The notes: a model not told the origin generated them from the letters alone. A stretch of 64,000 bases of DNA from Thalassia testudinum (GCA_037157565.1 JAZHRO010000003.1:39693001-39757000), one strand, 5' to 3'; counted from the stretch's first letter, positions 46,416-59,482 are shown. Numbers and translations are program-made.

Positions 46416-49400
46416 ATGCTGGGAAGACGGTCATTGAATCCCCGATTGGAAGGACAATTAGAGTATTCTAGAAGGTGCAAATTGGATTTTGGTCAAATTG
46501 ATCCCATGGCCGACCAACAGCCTCCTCTTCCTCAGGATAAGGAATTCTGAAGGCAGCTGGAATAAATGCAGAGAATGTAGGAATGGTTGCAGAGATTGTA
46601 GGGTGCTCAGCCCTTGAAGGAATTTTATGATCCATCAAATTACGAGGAATGTCCTGGCATCCAGATTTCGACCAGAGACGTAGAAATCAAGCCCTAGGTG
46701 TTAAGCCTGTTCAAACGTTACCATGGGCTTGGCTTCGAAGACACGTTTCAGCACTTGGAGGACTTGACCACTTTGGTCCTGACCACCAAGGCATGAAACG
46801 TGAATGAGGAGCAAATGATCATGAGGCTCTTCCCCCACACTCTTAGGGATAATGCCGCTCATTGGTACAGGACAATAGGAAGACCAATTGCAACTTGGAA
46901 TGAGTTGAAATCAGCCTTTCTGAAGAAATTCTTCCCTGTCGGACGTACCAATGCCTTGAGATGGGCAATCACTACCTTTACCCAGCGGTTGGAGGAGCAG
47001 TTTCATGTGGCCTCGGAGCAATTCCAGGACCTATTGCGGAGGTGTCCACACCACGAGGTGCCAAAATGGCAACTCGTGCAAATCTTCTACCACGGGTTGA
47101 CTAAGCAACTCAGAAATCACGTGGATGCTTCTTGCGGAGGTAATTTCCTCAACAAAGGCGTAGGTAGTGCACACGATTTGTTTGAGGAAAATAGTGAGAA
47201 TTCAATCAATCAAACCTCCATGTATACTTTTAACCGATCCTAGCAGCCCAGATCAAATGTTAATGAAGTCCACGACTCTCATTCATTTGATATGGAATTG
47301 ATTTGTAACAAACTTGATTAGGTGGACTTGGTTGCTAAGAGAATGGAAGAGTGGATGGCTGGAAATTCTATGAACAACTCTTGATCCACTCAATCCCAAA
47401 ATTTGGGAATCCATTCTTCACGAGCTCCTTCTGGGCGGGAGTTCATGAATCAACTCGATGTTGCTCAACCTGTGAGTCAGCATTGTTTGAAACCCCACGG
47501 GTTCCAAACTGGGGCCTTTGATCCCAGTTTTTCTAATCCTTCCCTTTCTCTCTCTCCATCCTCACCCTATGAGGATGTCTGCGCTGTACAGGAGAACGTT
47601 AGGTCCAACCTCTACTCTAATGCTTATAATCTAGGTTGGAGAAGCCACCCTAACTTCTCCTAGAAAAACCCGGGGCAACAGACCCAATTCTGACCCAGCA
47701 ACTATGCTCCACAATGACCAATGGGTTAGGGTCATGTGTATACTCAGTTGCCCCCAAATCAGGTCAATTAGCCAGCTTGGAATGCCTGTCAACCCGTAAG
47801 GCAAGATGATTTGAACTGGAAAATGGTAGAGATGCAAGGATCTATGCTCCAACTAATGTAGCAAATGAAAACCTTGATGGACAACTTGTAGACCGGGCTC
47901 ATTGCTAACTCTCGTCAACCCAAATCTCTACCATCCCAGCCCATACCCAACCTACGAAATATTCTAAATCCGACAACCAAGCCCATGGGTACGGAAATCA
48001 GAGGGACCCACACGCACATGCTCAGGTGGTTGAGCAGGGTCCTTCCTCTTCTTCTTCTTTTGCACATCAACAATTCTTGGCTAATCAAGCCCCTCCAATC
48101 TTTCTTAACCCTCCCTAAGACCCAAACTCTTATGCATCTGCAAATTTTGTTACCTTGGGGAGTGGTAAGCAAACTCAGGATCCACAACCACACTATTCTG
48201 ATCTATCGAATCCTGAAGAAGCTGAGGAGAGAGAGGAGAATTCTGGTGAAGAAATCAAGGCTCAGGAACCTGATTCCAAAGATCTGAGTCATGTTCCTTT
48301 TCCTGAAGCTTTGATCAAATCAAAGAAGAAAAAGTCTATTGATAGCATTGAGGAGCTTCTGAATATTTTTAAGAATGTTGACATCAATATCCCGCTCCTC
48401 GATGCTATCAAGCATATACCAGCTTATGTGAGATTTTTACAGGATTTATGTACACAAAAGCGTAAGTCGAGAGAATCTGTTTCGAGGAAGGTGTTACTCT
48501 CCGAGCAGGCTAGTTCTATTATCTTGCACCACCTCCCTTAGAAAAAGAGAAATCCAGGTGCTCCATTGATTTCTTGTGTCATCGGAGATTACACATTTGA
48601 TAGAGCACTTCTAGATCTGGGGGCTGCCATCAACTTAATTCTAACTTCTCTTTATGAGAAGTTTGGGTTAGATGAACTTCGGCCGACTTCAGTAACGCTA
48701 TAGTTAGCGAACCGTTCTGTCACAAATCCACGAGGCGTTATTGAAGATGTTATAGTTAAGGTCAATGATTTCTATTTTCCAATAGATTTCCTTGTCCTTA
48801 ACATGGATGTACCGAAAAATCTGAGGAACATGCCCATCATTGTGGGGCTTCCGTTCCTGGCTACCGCTAAGGCCAACATTAACTGTGAAAGCGATAGCAT
48901 GGAAATCGCCTTTGGGGATCAACGAATGAAATTGGATATTTTTAAGGTGATTAATAAATTTGAGGATATGTGGATTTATTGAAGAACTTAAGGAAGATAA
49001 TGTAAACATTGAAACTTGTTTGATGGCTTCTTCAATTGAAAGTTCCTCCATTACTGGTGAATTGGACCTGCAACCCTCTATAGCAGACCTGCCATCTTTT
49101 GAAGAGGTGATTGATTTTATTCACTCTCAACCTCTTCCTGAGTCTTTAGCATCTTCCTTACCTTCAATCATCAACTTGCCCCAACTTGAATAGAAACCTT
49201 TGCTTGAGAATTTGAAATATCAATTTTTAGGTCCACAGAAGATGCTCGCTATGATTATCAGTGATAAATTAGCAAAGGAGCAAGAGATTAAATTGATCAA
49301 GGTCCTGTAGGAAAATAAGGAGGCAATTGGTTGGACCATTCATGACCTTAGGGGGATCGAGCCATCTTGCTACAATCATAGAATATTCTTGGAAGATGGA

Positions 49401-51899
49401 TCCTGCCCTTCTCACCAAATGCAGAAGAGATTAATCCAAATATGCAAGAACTGGTCAAAAAGGAAATCATTAAGTGGCTCGATGTAGGAATTATTTATCC
49501 AATCTCTGATAGTCCCTAGGTAAGTCCCGTACAGATTATTCCCAAGAAAGTTGGGATTACCGTTGTGACTAACGAGAGAAGAGAATCTGTCACCACTCGT
49601 TCAGCTTCCTCTTGGAGGGTTTGTATCGATTACAGGAAGCTGAACATGGCCACGAAAAGGGTCATTTCCCCCTACCTTTCATTGATCAAATCCTGGAAAG
49701 ACTAGTCGAGCAGAAGTACTTCTGTTTTCTTGATGGCAACTTAGGATACAACCAAGTTCCTATCCATCCCTAGGATAAGGAGAAAACTACTTTCACCTAT
49801 CCCTACAGAACTTTTCCTTTCTGTAGGATGCCTTTCGATTTATGCAATGCATCTGCGACTTTTCAAAGGTGTATGTTAGCCATATTCTCTGACATGGTGG
49901 GAGTGTTTATGAAAGTGTTCATGAAGAATTTCTCTATTTTCGGAGAATCGTTTGACTCTTGTTTGGCTAATCTATAAATGATTCTTAACGAATGTATCAA
50001 AACACTATTGGTCATTAGCTAGGAAAAGAGTCATTTCATGACACAAGAAGGCATCGTCTTGGGCCATGTAATCTCTAAACGGGGAATTGAAGTGGATAAA
50101 GTTAAGGTTGATGCTATCGCTAAACTTCCTCTTCCCACATCTGTTAAACAAATTCGATCATTTCTTGGTCACGTGGGATTCTACAGAAGATTCATGAAGG
50201 ATTTCTCGAAGGTTGCTCGTCCCCTGAGTAATCTTCTCGCCAAAGAAACGCTGCTTGTTTTTGATGAATCATGTCGTAAGGCATTTGATTTTCTAGAAAC
50301 TAAAGTCACTTGTGCTCCATTGTTGCAACCACCGATTTGGACAGCCCCTTTTGAGATCATGACCGATGCTTCTGGTTACGTGGTCGGGCCTGTTTTGGGT
50401 TAGAAAATAGATAGGAAGCCCTCTGTCATCTACTATGCTAGTAAAACTCTAGATGAAGCCCAGAGGAATTACATTCTTACTGAAAAGGAATTACTACCCA
50501 TAGTATTTGCTTTGGAAAAATACAGGGCTTATCTCTTAGGGTCTCATGTCATCATCCATACCGGCCACTCGACCTTGAGACATCTCCTGGCCAAAAAGGA
50601 TGCCAAACCCTGGCTTATTCATTGGATTCTTCTGCTCCAAGAATTTGATCTTGAAATCAAGGACGAAACTAAGGTACAAAATGTGGTCGCGGATCATTTA
50701 TCGAGACTTTTAAGTGATTTTTGTCATTCGAACATCCCGATTGCTAACACTTTTCTAGACGAAGTTATCCTTGCAGTTTCAGGTGTCCAAACCTCGTGGT
50801 TTACTGACATTGGTAATTATTTGGCCGTTGGTCAAATCCCCAAGGATTGGACCAAACAACAATGGGATAAACTTAAATCTGAGGCCAAGTACTACTTCTG
50901 GGAGGATCCTAAACTGTACCGCATCGTCTCTTATCAGATTATTCATCTATGTGTTCTGGAGAATGAATTAAGAGTATACTCCAGTTCTGCCATGCATCTG
51001 CATGTGGTGAACATTTCTCCAAGAAAAAGATGACTGCAAAAATTTTACAATCTGGCTTCTATTGGCCATCTTTATTTAAGGATGCCCAGGATTTCTCAAG
51101 GTCATGTTCTCGATGTCAGGCTCTCTAGAGCATAACTAAGAGAGATATGATGCCCCTAAACCCAATTCTTCCTGTCAAAATCTTCGATGTTTGGGGCATC
51201 GATTTCATGGGACCCTTTCTTCCTTCATTTGGACATTAGTACATTCTTGATGCCGTTGATTATGTGTCCAAATGCATTAAGGCGATTCCCACCTGAACCA
51301 ATGACCACAAGGTGGTCATCAATTTTGTCAAGAAAAATATCTTCAGTAGGTTTGGGATTCCAAGGGCCATCATCAGTGATGGTGGCGCTCATTTTACTAA
51401 TGCCAAATTCTGAAATTTGTTGGCCAAACACGGGCTAATCACCAAATCTCCACACCTTACCATCCCCAGACGAATGGATAGGCCGAGATCTCCAATCAGG
51501 ATATCAAGAATATTCTGTAGAAAACGATTAGGCCTGATCACAAGGACTGGACTCAACACCTTGAGGACACCCTTTGGTCCTACCGTACGGTGTATAAAAC
51601 TCCCATCGGCATGTCTTTGTTTGATTTTGGTGTATGGGAAGGTGTGTCATCTACCCGTAGAGATTGAACGTAAGGCATTCTGGGCAATCAAGCAATGCAA
51701 TTCGGATCTGAATTTAGCTGGGAAGACAAGGAAACTCCAACTATCTGAGTTGGAAGAGCTTAGAAATGATGCATATGAGAATGCCAAGATCTACAAGAGC
51801 TTTGAGCCGAATCAAAAGGTCTGGTTATTCGATTCTGGATTTGAGCTCTTTCCCGGCAATCTTAGATCTAAATGGAATGGCCCACTCATTATCGACTAG
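46416..51899 (+). pseudogene. gag-pol: C gag-pol, degenerate Athila polyprotein
   Basis: Start ATG 46416 (MLGRRSLNPRLEGQ) with the MxGRRSL opening of A1; a second Met is at 46507 (MADQQPPLPQDKEF then stop). Gag core about 46700-47240 (HTLRDNAAHWYRTIG, FLKKFFPVGRTNALR, CGGNFLNK). Protease about 48567-48960 with D-L-G-A at 48614-48625. RT about 49400-50400; the catalytic site reads F-M-K-N at 49918-49929 instead of FMDD. RNase H about 50340-50700 (MTDASGYVVGPVLG then TAG, YYASKTLDEAQRN, DHLSRL). Integrase about 50990-51899 (CSRCQAL, VWGIDFMGPF, ISDGGAHF). More than a dozen stops and several shifts make it inactive; it is less broken than E. Confidence 0.88.
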
Positions 51900-53436
51900 A
51901 TTTTTCCAAATGGAGCCATTCAGATCTCTAAACCAAAGATGGGTAACACATTTAAAGTCCATGGTCAATGTCTGAAGCCTATTATTAACTGTACTCTTCT
52001 AGAATCCATCTCAGACACGGTTGCTCTACCGATATTGTGACTTCTTTGGCTGGACTTCGCCTAGCTGATGGCATTAAACTTAGTAGTTGTACGTATGACA
52101 CAAAGCTGACCCAAGCTTCATATTCAGGTGATATCTTTCATACTCTACCCTTTCATTGATGTCTCTTTCTTAATGTAGACATTGCATCAGCTTGGCATGG
52201 GGGGGTGGATTCATTTTTAAATCATTTTGTCAGCTTTGTGAAATTCTTGCAAATTGTATTTCTCTTCTTATATATACATAAAAAGAAATTAGGAAGGAAT
52301 ATTTGGACATTAGTACTTTTCAATCATAGAAAATATTACATTAGGATCAAAACACAAAGACCCTTCAGGTCTTTGGACTTAATCAACCTGGGTATCCACT
52401 GAAATGTGAATTTGTTTTTCAAGTCCTCGCCATCTTAATTCTATTATAATTTGAGTAAATAAGTTTGGGTGGTAAGTACATGACTTATCAACCCACCCTC
52501 TGATTTGAGGGAACTTTGAGTCTTAAGCTTTTACACACTTTCTTTTTACTGACTTGTTGATCGACGGGTTTAACGGAAATTGGGTTGCTAATGAACCTCC
52601 TAGGACGATATGGCTGGCAGGTTATCACCGGTAACAGCCCATAGGTAGGTTGTCCAGAGCCCAATCACTGGACCATTCTCTTCTTGCTTCCTTTAGGTAA
52701 ATCTTAGACTGGGAAAGCCACCTACTTAAAAAAAAAAGGCAAAAAGAAAAAGAAAAAAAAAAGAAAAGGCGAAGAAAAAGAAAACAAAAGAAATAAGCCA
52801 CACTTCGCTGCATGAGTATGGCCGACAAGTTCTCGGTGGTAACAGCACAAGGACTAGTTGTCCAGAACCTACATTAAGAAATGCACTAAAAATTCCCAAA
52901 ACACTTAGAAAGAAGCAGAGAAGCAGAATAAACCAGGGAGATATACACTGTATTCACCCATGTGTTGACCCCATAAAAATAAATGTAGGGAGAAAGCTAC
53001 TGGTTGAAAAGATACACCTTTAAGCAGAACTCTCTTTTTAAGGTCACCTAGAGGTGTAGAAACTCGAAGTTCGTTCTAATTGCCGATCAACGAGTCTATC
53101 ACATTCACAATGAGATGCTTAGAACTTAGGGTTTTCATCAAATCTTGGGTGAGTTGAATGGCCGTAGAAAGACACTCTTTAACCCTAAACTCAAAAATCC
53201 AAAAAAATTAGAAAAGAAAAAAAAGAGAATGAAAATTTTCTTGGAATGAGGTGAGGGCTTGAGGCGGTCTACATTTTGGCAGATACTTAGGGACTATTAT
53301 TTCTTTGAAAGTTCATATCCTAAGTAAACAATTTCTTAATGTTGAAAATACCTTATGCCTAAATAAACCAACCTAATTCTTTTATAAATAGCATATAGTT
53401 TTTGCCAGGGAGTAGAAAAGGATAGGCAAGGCAGTG
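51900..53436 (+). other. C 3' untranslated region
   Basis: Holds the CTAGCTGATGGCATTAAACT motif (52060), the internal PPT-like GACATTGC...GGCATGGGGGGG (about 52176-52206), hairpins at 52356-52374 and 52471-52489, the duplicated module (52608-52662, 52817-52870), an A-rich tract and a decayed terminal PPT (GATAGGCAAGGCAGTG, 53421-53436). No envelope-like frame follows integrase. Confidence 0.75.
52356..52489 (+). ncRNA. Conserved hairpin cluster in C 3' UTR
   Basis: Same three-hairpin order as B 40307-40440: AAAGACC-CTTCA-GGTCTTT exact; GGACT...AGTCC kept, with one lost inner pair; GGTAAGT with ACTTATC, where A to G gives a G-U pair. Confidence 0.5.
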
Positions 53437-54108
53437 TGATGTAAACATGTTTATATTACATAAAACGTCTATTTATGCATGTTCTTAAGCATAGAATTGC
53501 ATTACATACTATGGATATTGCATAGCATGATCATCTTGCATTTAGATTAGTTTGAATAAAATGGAGGTTAATTGTCTCCTTTTATGTTCAGGGTCAGGGA
53601 GATATTTTATCAGGGTCTCGGATCAAGGATCCAACCGTACGGATCTGTTCAAGGCAAGGATTGGAGTTCAACAACTCCAAGATCGCCCTAATCGGATATC
53701 TGTAGCATCAGATAGAGACTGAGGAACCCTAGAATATCAAGGCCCAAGATGGTGTTAATCTACACTTCTGACGACAAATCCAATCGCATGGATGGATTCG
53801 GATCGACGATTGCAGCCTAATGGCATGAAAATCGACTTAATCCGATACTTGTGGCACCATCTACATCATCTAGAAGATGGACGGCCAAGATGACACCTCG
53901 TGGCACCATCTCGGCTGCCCAATCGGCCGCACACAACCACTGATGCCTTTAGCGCCAACGCCTGTCCACCGTTGGATCAAGATCCAATGGCTGAGAGTGG
54001 ATCTCAGACCAGTGCCTTCATCTTCTGAAGTCAAAGGAGGATGCAGCCATGACCATTGGATCTCAATCCAACAGTCCAGATCGCGTGCCACTAAAACACA
54101 CCGCCTGC
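53437..54108 (+). repeat. C 3' LTR, first part
   Basis: TGATGTAAAC onwards, alignable with 43444-44106. The match breaks at about 54108 where D begins and resumes at 62465. Confidence 0.88.
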
Positions 54109-54902
54109 TACAAGAATCAATAGGGGGGATTTCGCATGCATCATTGGGGGAGAAGTAAGACTACACTACTAAGCAGTAAATGAAAGCAATAAAGATTATG
54201 AAGAGCATGATTTAAAGCTAGAAGAATAGAGGGCATTTAGGGGTGATCCCCGATGGCCTTTGAGTGGTCGAGAGAAGGAGGGGCGGCCAATGACACTTAG
54301 GCCGGCACATGGAGAGAGGTAGGGTTGATCCAGCATCCCAGCATGGTGCCCTCCATGGTGGTGGTAGTGAGCTCATGGAGGTGGAGTGACTATGGAGGTG
54401 GAGTAAATGGCACCAATGGAGTGCAATTGCCAAAGAAGTGAATGGGTGCCAATGGCTACCCAAGGGGTCTTCTTATAGACCTAAGGGAAGCTCTCTAGAG
54501 AATTATGGAATTCTCTAGAAGGCATATGGTGGGAGCTCCTGGGAGAGTGAGAGAGAGAGGGTGGATGGTGGTTTTTAGATCCACCAAATGTTGATCTAAA
54601 AATTGAATGGCTCTTGGTTGCTATTTTTGACAACCAAGGCAACCACACATGGTAGAGAGTTCTAGAGAAGTCTAGGCTAGATATTTTCATGTGGATGGTG
54701 TGTGTGGGTGTGTGTGGGTCAAAACATAGGTGGCTAGGTTGATTAGGTTGGGTTCTAGTGGGTTTAGGTCAAGGTAGGTCTCAAATTAAGGTTATAAACC
54801 CAAATTCACTAAGGTAAAGTGCAATTAAACTCAATACAAGTTTAATTAGGTGTGTGGAAACTTAATTGAGAGTAAAACAACTCAATTAAGTCAGGTCTAG
54901 GT

Positions 54903-54979
54903 CAATTGGACTCTCACTGAGTCCAATTGGACAATGTGTACTGAGATGAAGGCACAACTGGACTCAATGAGTCCAATTG
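54903..54979. repeat. Twin inverted repeats in D LTR
   Basis: CAATTGGACTC and its complement GAGTCCAATTG, loop TCACT (54903-54929); then CAACTGGACTC, loop AAT, GAGTCCAATTG (54955-54979). The other LTR has both with perfect arms at 61510-61536 and 61562-61586. Confidence 0.8.
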
Positions 54980-55184
54980 AATAGGCTGATGGAATTGACT
55001 AAGATCCAAGTCAATTAGGTTTAGTGAGGACCTAATTAAGTCCTTAGGGAGGTCTAGAGGTGGTGTACTAGGGTTAGGGCACCATAATTTAGGTTCCTAT
55101 GGGGTTGGAATTGGGTTTAGGGACCTAGAGATCCAAGATCAAGGCTTAAATCTCAAAATAGGAATTGGAGAGCAGTATCAAACA

Positions 55185-55425
55185 TCTAATTATAGAATCA
55201 GACGTCTTATACTCAAAAATCAGAAGTCCAGACTTGTTGTCTGGACGTCCAATCAGAGTCAGGAAGGATTTTGGGTTCTATTTTGGGTATTCTGCAGAAA
55301 TTAGACGTTTGACAAAGTGTCTGGACGTCCAATAACACTGCAGAAGTGGGTTTGAAGTGTGCGGGAGTTGGCTAAGGGTCCTGGATGTCTTAAAGCTTAT
55401 CTAGACGTCTAGAGAAGGGTTGGAA
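55185..55425. repeat. AGACGTCT palindrome cluster in D LTR
   Basis: About seven copies of AGACGTC or GGACGTC, including the perfect 14-base palindrome TCTAGACGTCTAGA at 55400-55413. Same cluster at 61785-62015 in the 5' LTR. Confidence 0.75.
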
Positions 55426-55857
55426 CTAGGGTTTTAGGGCTTCCTAGTGTGTTGTGACCTAATCTAACGGTGGCTAAGGCTTGGGGAAGTCTCTAGGCTA
55501 TCCTAGGGCTAAGATGGACCTAAGCTCTTCACATTTTACTGCTTTATTCCTACTTAATAGAATATCAAACTTTTAACCCCCTTACATTATTATTCCTACA
55601 TCTAAACTAGGCCCTCTGCTCCAACTCTTCTACAACTACCGTTATTCCTGATCCAGCTTCAGATCCAGCTCCTGATCAGCTTATTCCCTGCAATCGACAT
55701 AATGTACTTAATCAGCGCATTATAACATTATTTTATGCGAAGCAAAAGGAAAGCAGCAAAGATGCAGATAATGAGTATGCATGCATGAATAATCCTAACT
55801 TATGCTAGGTCCTAGCTTAATCTAGGCCAATTAAGACCTATGATTGCTGCGCAATCA

Positions 55858-55869
55858 TACCCCCATGCC
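55858..55869 (-). promoter_or_regulatory. D polypurine tract
   Basis: Minus-strand GGCATGGGGGTA directly before the 3' LTR, the same as the terminal PPT of B. Confidence 0.8.
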
Positions 55870-57857
55870 TAAATCTTGCTAGTCCCTAGCAAATGCAAGA
55901 CTAAATTATTTATAGCAAGGGTCCCTAAGGGCCTGGTTCTTTTATCAAGTGTTTGCATAGAGATTTTTCTCCTTTTTGTTTTCATCCTGTGCTCTAGAAA
56001 TCCAGACAATCGTGAAGGTGTAGCTATGTGGCTTTTACAACAGATTCGAGTGAAAACTAATACACCTCTAAAGCTTGTACTTGACCCCTAATAAAAATTC
56101 TAGCGGGATAGGCGGATTTCTTCCCTCGGGGTATTCCATATATTCTATGAATTTCACCTCGGCTTTTGGCTTAGGTAGAGAATCTTTGAGGGAAAGGATT
56201 ATATATTTGGTGGCTCATTCTCACTTGGTGCTACATAGAGACTAGTACTACAGAATCCAGATTCTCAAATTACTAAGTGACTTAACTTAGAGAAAGACGA
56301 GAAAAACTATGCTCTCTTTGATTCCTTCGTATTCATTCTCTCTTGCTATTTTTCTTTCTTTTTCTTGGAGCTCACAACCTCATCAGATTCACACATTTGT
56401 TCTGTATTTGGTGGTCTCACTAGGCATTAACACTTTAATTAAGTTCTCATAACCCTAACACTAAGTTGGGATTCCTCAGCCAGTATCCAGGCGGTCAGAA
56501 ACACAAGAAAAATATGTTAAGGCCATATTTGGTGGAGCTCAATTTTATTTGGTGGTATTGCCTCGATGAAAACTAAATATTCACAAGCTTTTTTCTTCTT
56601 CTTTTTCAATTTTTTTTCTTCTTTTTCTTTTTTTTTCAATTTTTCTTTCTTTTCATCAATTTTTTTTTTTTCAGCATAGCACAACTGACATACATCCATG
56701 AACTTTATTAAGGAGGCATTATTGGGGATTGGTGGTACTCAAGAGACATTGGGTGGCTTATTTGGTGGAAGTGCCTACTCATGGCACCGGGAGAGATGGA
56801 TAGGACGGTGTATTCTGACCTTGACATCAATACCCTCCTTCCGCTGAGGATTCCATAAAGAATGGTCATAACCATCCACCTTAGCCCTCGTTTTATGAAA
56901 ACTCGCTTTCCGCATATTTGCCTTATTCGATGGCTCTCACAATTTCGCACAAAAATATATACGTGGGAACCGAGAGAGAAAACTATGTCTAATCTCAGAG
57001 TATCATCACCTAATTATCTAGGATTCTAGATTCCTTGCACTAATCTTAGAGCACCGGTACACTCTACCCTCATCTCACACTATTTGGTGGATTTTTGGAG
57101 GAAAATCTACCTGACTCCCAAAACATTGTCCAAGGGTTCAGGAAAAGAAGCACTGCTTCTTCTCGACAAACTGAAGACGTTTATCAGCCTTCACCGTGAA
57201 TCCATTGTGAATTCTACGTGTCTGAAAAGTTGTACTGGATTCCAGATTACAGGAATCAACTAAAGGAAAAAATCCCTAATGCATTCTCTTAATAAAATAA
57301 TCTTATTCATGAATGCAATATGTATATATGCTATAAACATGTAACCTCATATAATTTGTACTTCGTGAATTTCTCGTATCGGGTTACAATCAACTTGACC
57401 CTAAATTTAGAACAAAAGGTGAGTGGGTGAGTCAGAAGTGGCTATTACGAACGATTTCTAGCTCCAATGCGAGCATTGGAGGTGGAGTCGGTTGTTCTTT
57501 TATTTAAGGTCCTAAAGTACGTTTTGCATGCAGCTCCGAGGTTTTCCTAAGTGTTGGCATAAATTTTTTCTCAGTTTTTCTGTATCTACCCGCCCATGAG
57601 TAAGTTCTTGCATGTCCTCATGCATGAATGTAATAGAAAATAAATGCTACAGGGAGAGAATGGGTAGAAATCACCTGTAATTGCTCCTGAAATTATATTC
57701 AGCACCGGCTAACCTGTTAACATGCAATATAAAAAAGGGAAATATGCTAAAAAAAAAAAATGCTATGTATAAAAATGGTTATATATAAATGATGGTGGAA
57801 TGTGGGGCAAATGGTATCTATATGTGCTGAGTTTAACGCCTCCAGCTGGGCGAGCAC
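55870..57857 (-). other. D 3' untranslated region
   Basis: No coding frame. Several TATTTGGTGG words (56215-57090), a T-rich tract (56585-56675, A-rich in sense, as in B and C), the internal PPT-like motif ATGAGGACATGCAAG...CATGGGCGGG (about 57625-57588), and, at 57855-57825, CAGCTGGAGGCGTTAAACTC. Confidence 0.65.
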
Positions 57858-59482
57858 TCAACCAGATGTGTCATTTCTAGCATAGGAGCCAGCTAAGATT
57901 AAGAGAAAGATATGCTCGTACGCTCCCAGAATCAGTGGTCCAGAGATGTGAACCAGCCGATTGTGCACCCCTACTACAAAATGTCTAGCTATAAGAAAAT
58001 GTGGAGTGGTAGTGGAAAATAGAGGATAATCAGAGGTGGGATCATGATGTTGATTTAGCTGATTTATCATGTCCCACAATTCAGCAGGAAGTTGCTGAGG
58101 GAGTAGATCGACATGTATCTCAGAATCAGAATCTGATTCATAGGGATCCTCATAATGATAATTGACTTCAAAGATCATTCCCTCTCCAGGCTATGGGTCA
58201 TATGGGGGTATCCGTGAAAGTAGAAAATCTGTGGGGAAGTCACTGAAATCCTCATCAGAAATTACTTCATCCTCATCAGTACCCATCTCTGATTTATCAG
58301 CGGCTGTCTCGTCAGTCTCAAAGTCGAGCCATCTACTAGGATGATAGGTGTGTCCCCACCTCCTTCTGCTCAAAGCTTCACCCTCATATGCATTAGGTTC
58401 CTCAGTAATTCCTGCCTCAGGTAGCATATTTATTTCTTCAGTTAAGTCATCCATAGCTACTTCTGGCTTTCGAATGTTAGGATCAGGGATAGCAAGTGTC
58501 ATCTTAGAATCTCTAATATCCGAATTAGGGATGTAGGTGAAAGAAGAGTGCAGATCAGAAGATGTTGGCACTAGCATAGGTTCACTACAATGGGAAGTGG
58601 TCTAGATTGATCAGTAGTGTCGTATGTTATGTCTGCCTTAGGATCCATATCCTCAATTGGATCCGCTTCCCTTATCTCGAATGGGTTATCTAACCCAATA
58701 GATGTCTCCCAGGATTCAGGATAATCTGATTGCGGCTCAGTCCTAGAGATATCAGTCCTTTCCTCCTCAATTTTAGATGAACCCATTCGGCATACTTCCT
58801 GCTCCTGTCTCATATCCATGCTAGATTCTTTTTCCCCTGAGTGATCTTTGGGCATCTGCTCCCGAGAATCTTCTGTGTGTTCTTCCGGCGTAGTTGTTTC
58901 AGATTCTTCGAGGTCTTCAATGCTATTTTCCACTTGATATCTCAAAAGCAATAGTTCTTGAGTTTCCCGATTTTGTCCCATTCGCCTTGTTATCTCTGCT
59001 GTTTCCTGAAGGAGCTCCATCACAGCTTGTTGATGCGAAATCCGGCTTTGTCTTTGGTTTGGCTCAATGATAGCCTGGATTTTGCGTAGATAGGATGCGG
59101 CCATTTCCTTAGCGCTCGCTATAGCTCTCTGTATTCTATAATGTGGCTGCATATGCATTGGTAGCTCTTCAGGGGTTCTAGGGGGTGAATCAGGTCTACC
59201 CATGTTCCATAGGTGAGAGGCAGGAGTATGAAATCTATATCCTAGGTTATAAGATGCGATTTTTTGAGCGACCGACTGGTATGGGTCATAATATCCAGGG
59301 TTAGGATATGGGTTAACCATTTCGGTGACCCGAGGAGAAGGATCAGGCGAAGCGAAAAGTCATCTTCGCCACCTTGGGTTCTGATCCCAAGGTTGAGCTG
59401 ATTCAGTGACCCAAGCTCTCAGATAAGCTCGTGGGTCCAGCTCTTCTGGATCCTGATTAGGTCCAGATCCAATGTTAGCCAT
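57858..59482 (-). pseudogene. D non-gag reading frame, damaged
   Basis: Likely start ATG 59482 (MANIGSGPNQDPEELDPRAY), in frame after one TGA (about 59361) with MVNPYPNPGYYDPYQSVAQK at 59320. It has a Pro/Tyr-rich N-terminal part, then a charged helical part at about residues 90-190 of the joined frame (IQRAIASAKEMAASYLRK, QAVMELLQETAEITRR, LLLRYQVENSIEDLEE) that could form a coiled coil, then an acidic part. One shift near 58600 and one TAG at 58191-58193 break it. The end reads FVVGVHNRLVHISGPLILG, then FLLILAG, and stops at 57858. About 540 codons in all. The end matches B closely. No known domain; not gag, pol or a recognised envelope. Confidence 0.72.

Larger units (their letters stand above)
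54109..55857 (-). repeat. D 3' LTR
   Basis: In the sense direction it starts TGATTGCGCAGC. 54310-55857 is nearly identical in layout to 60912-62464. U3 holds an AGACGTCT cluster (55185-55425) and two inverted repeats (54903-54929, 54955-54979). A TATA-like CTATAAG (54478-54472) is followed by AAGACCCC, recalling the B/C promoter block. Confidence 0.87.
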
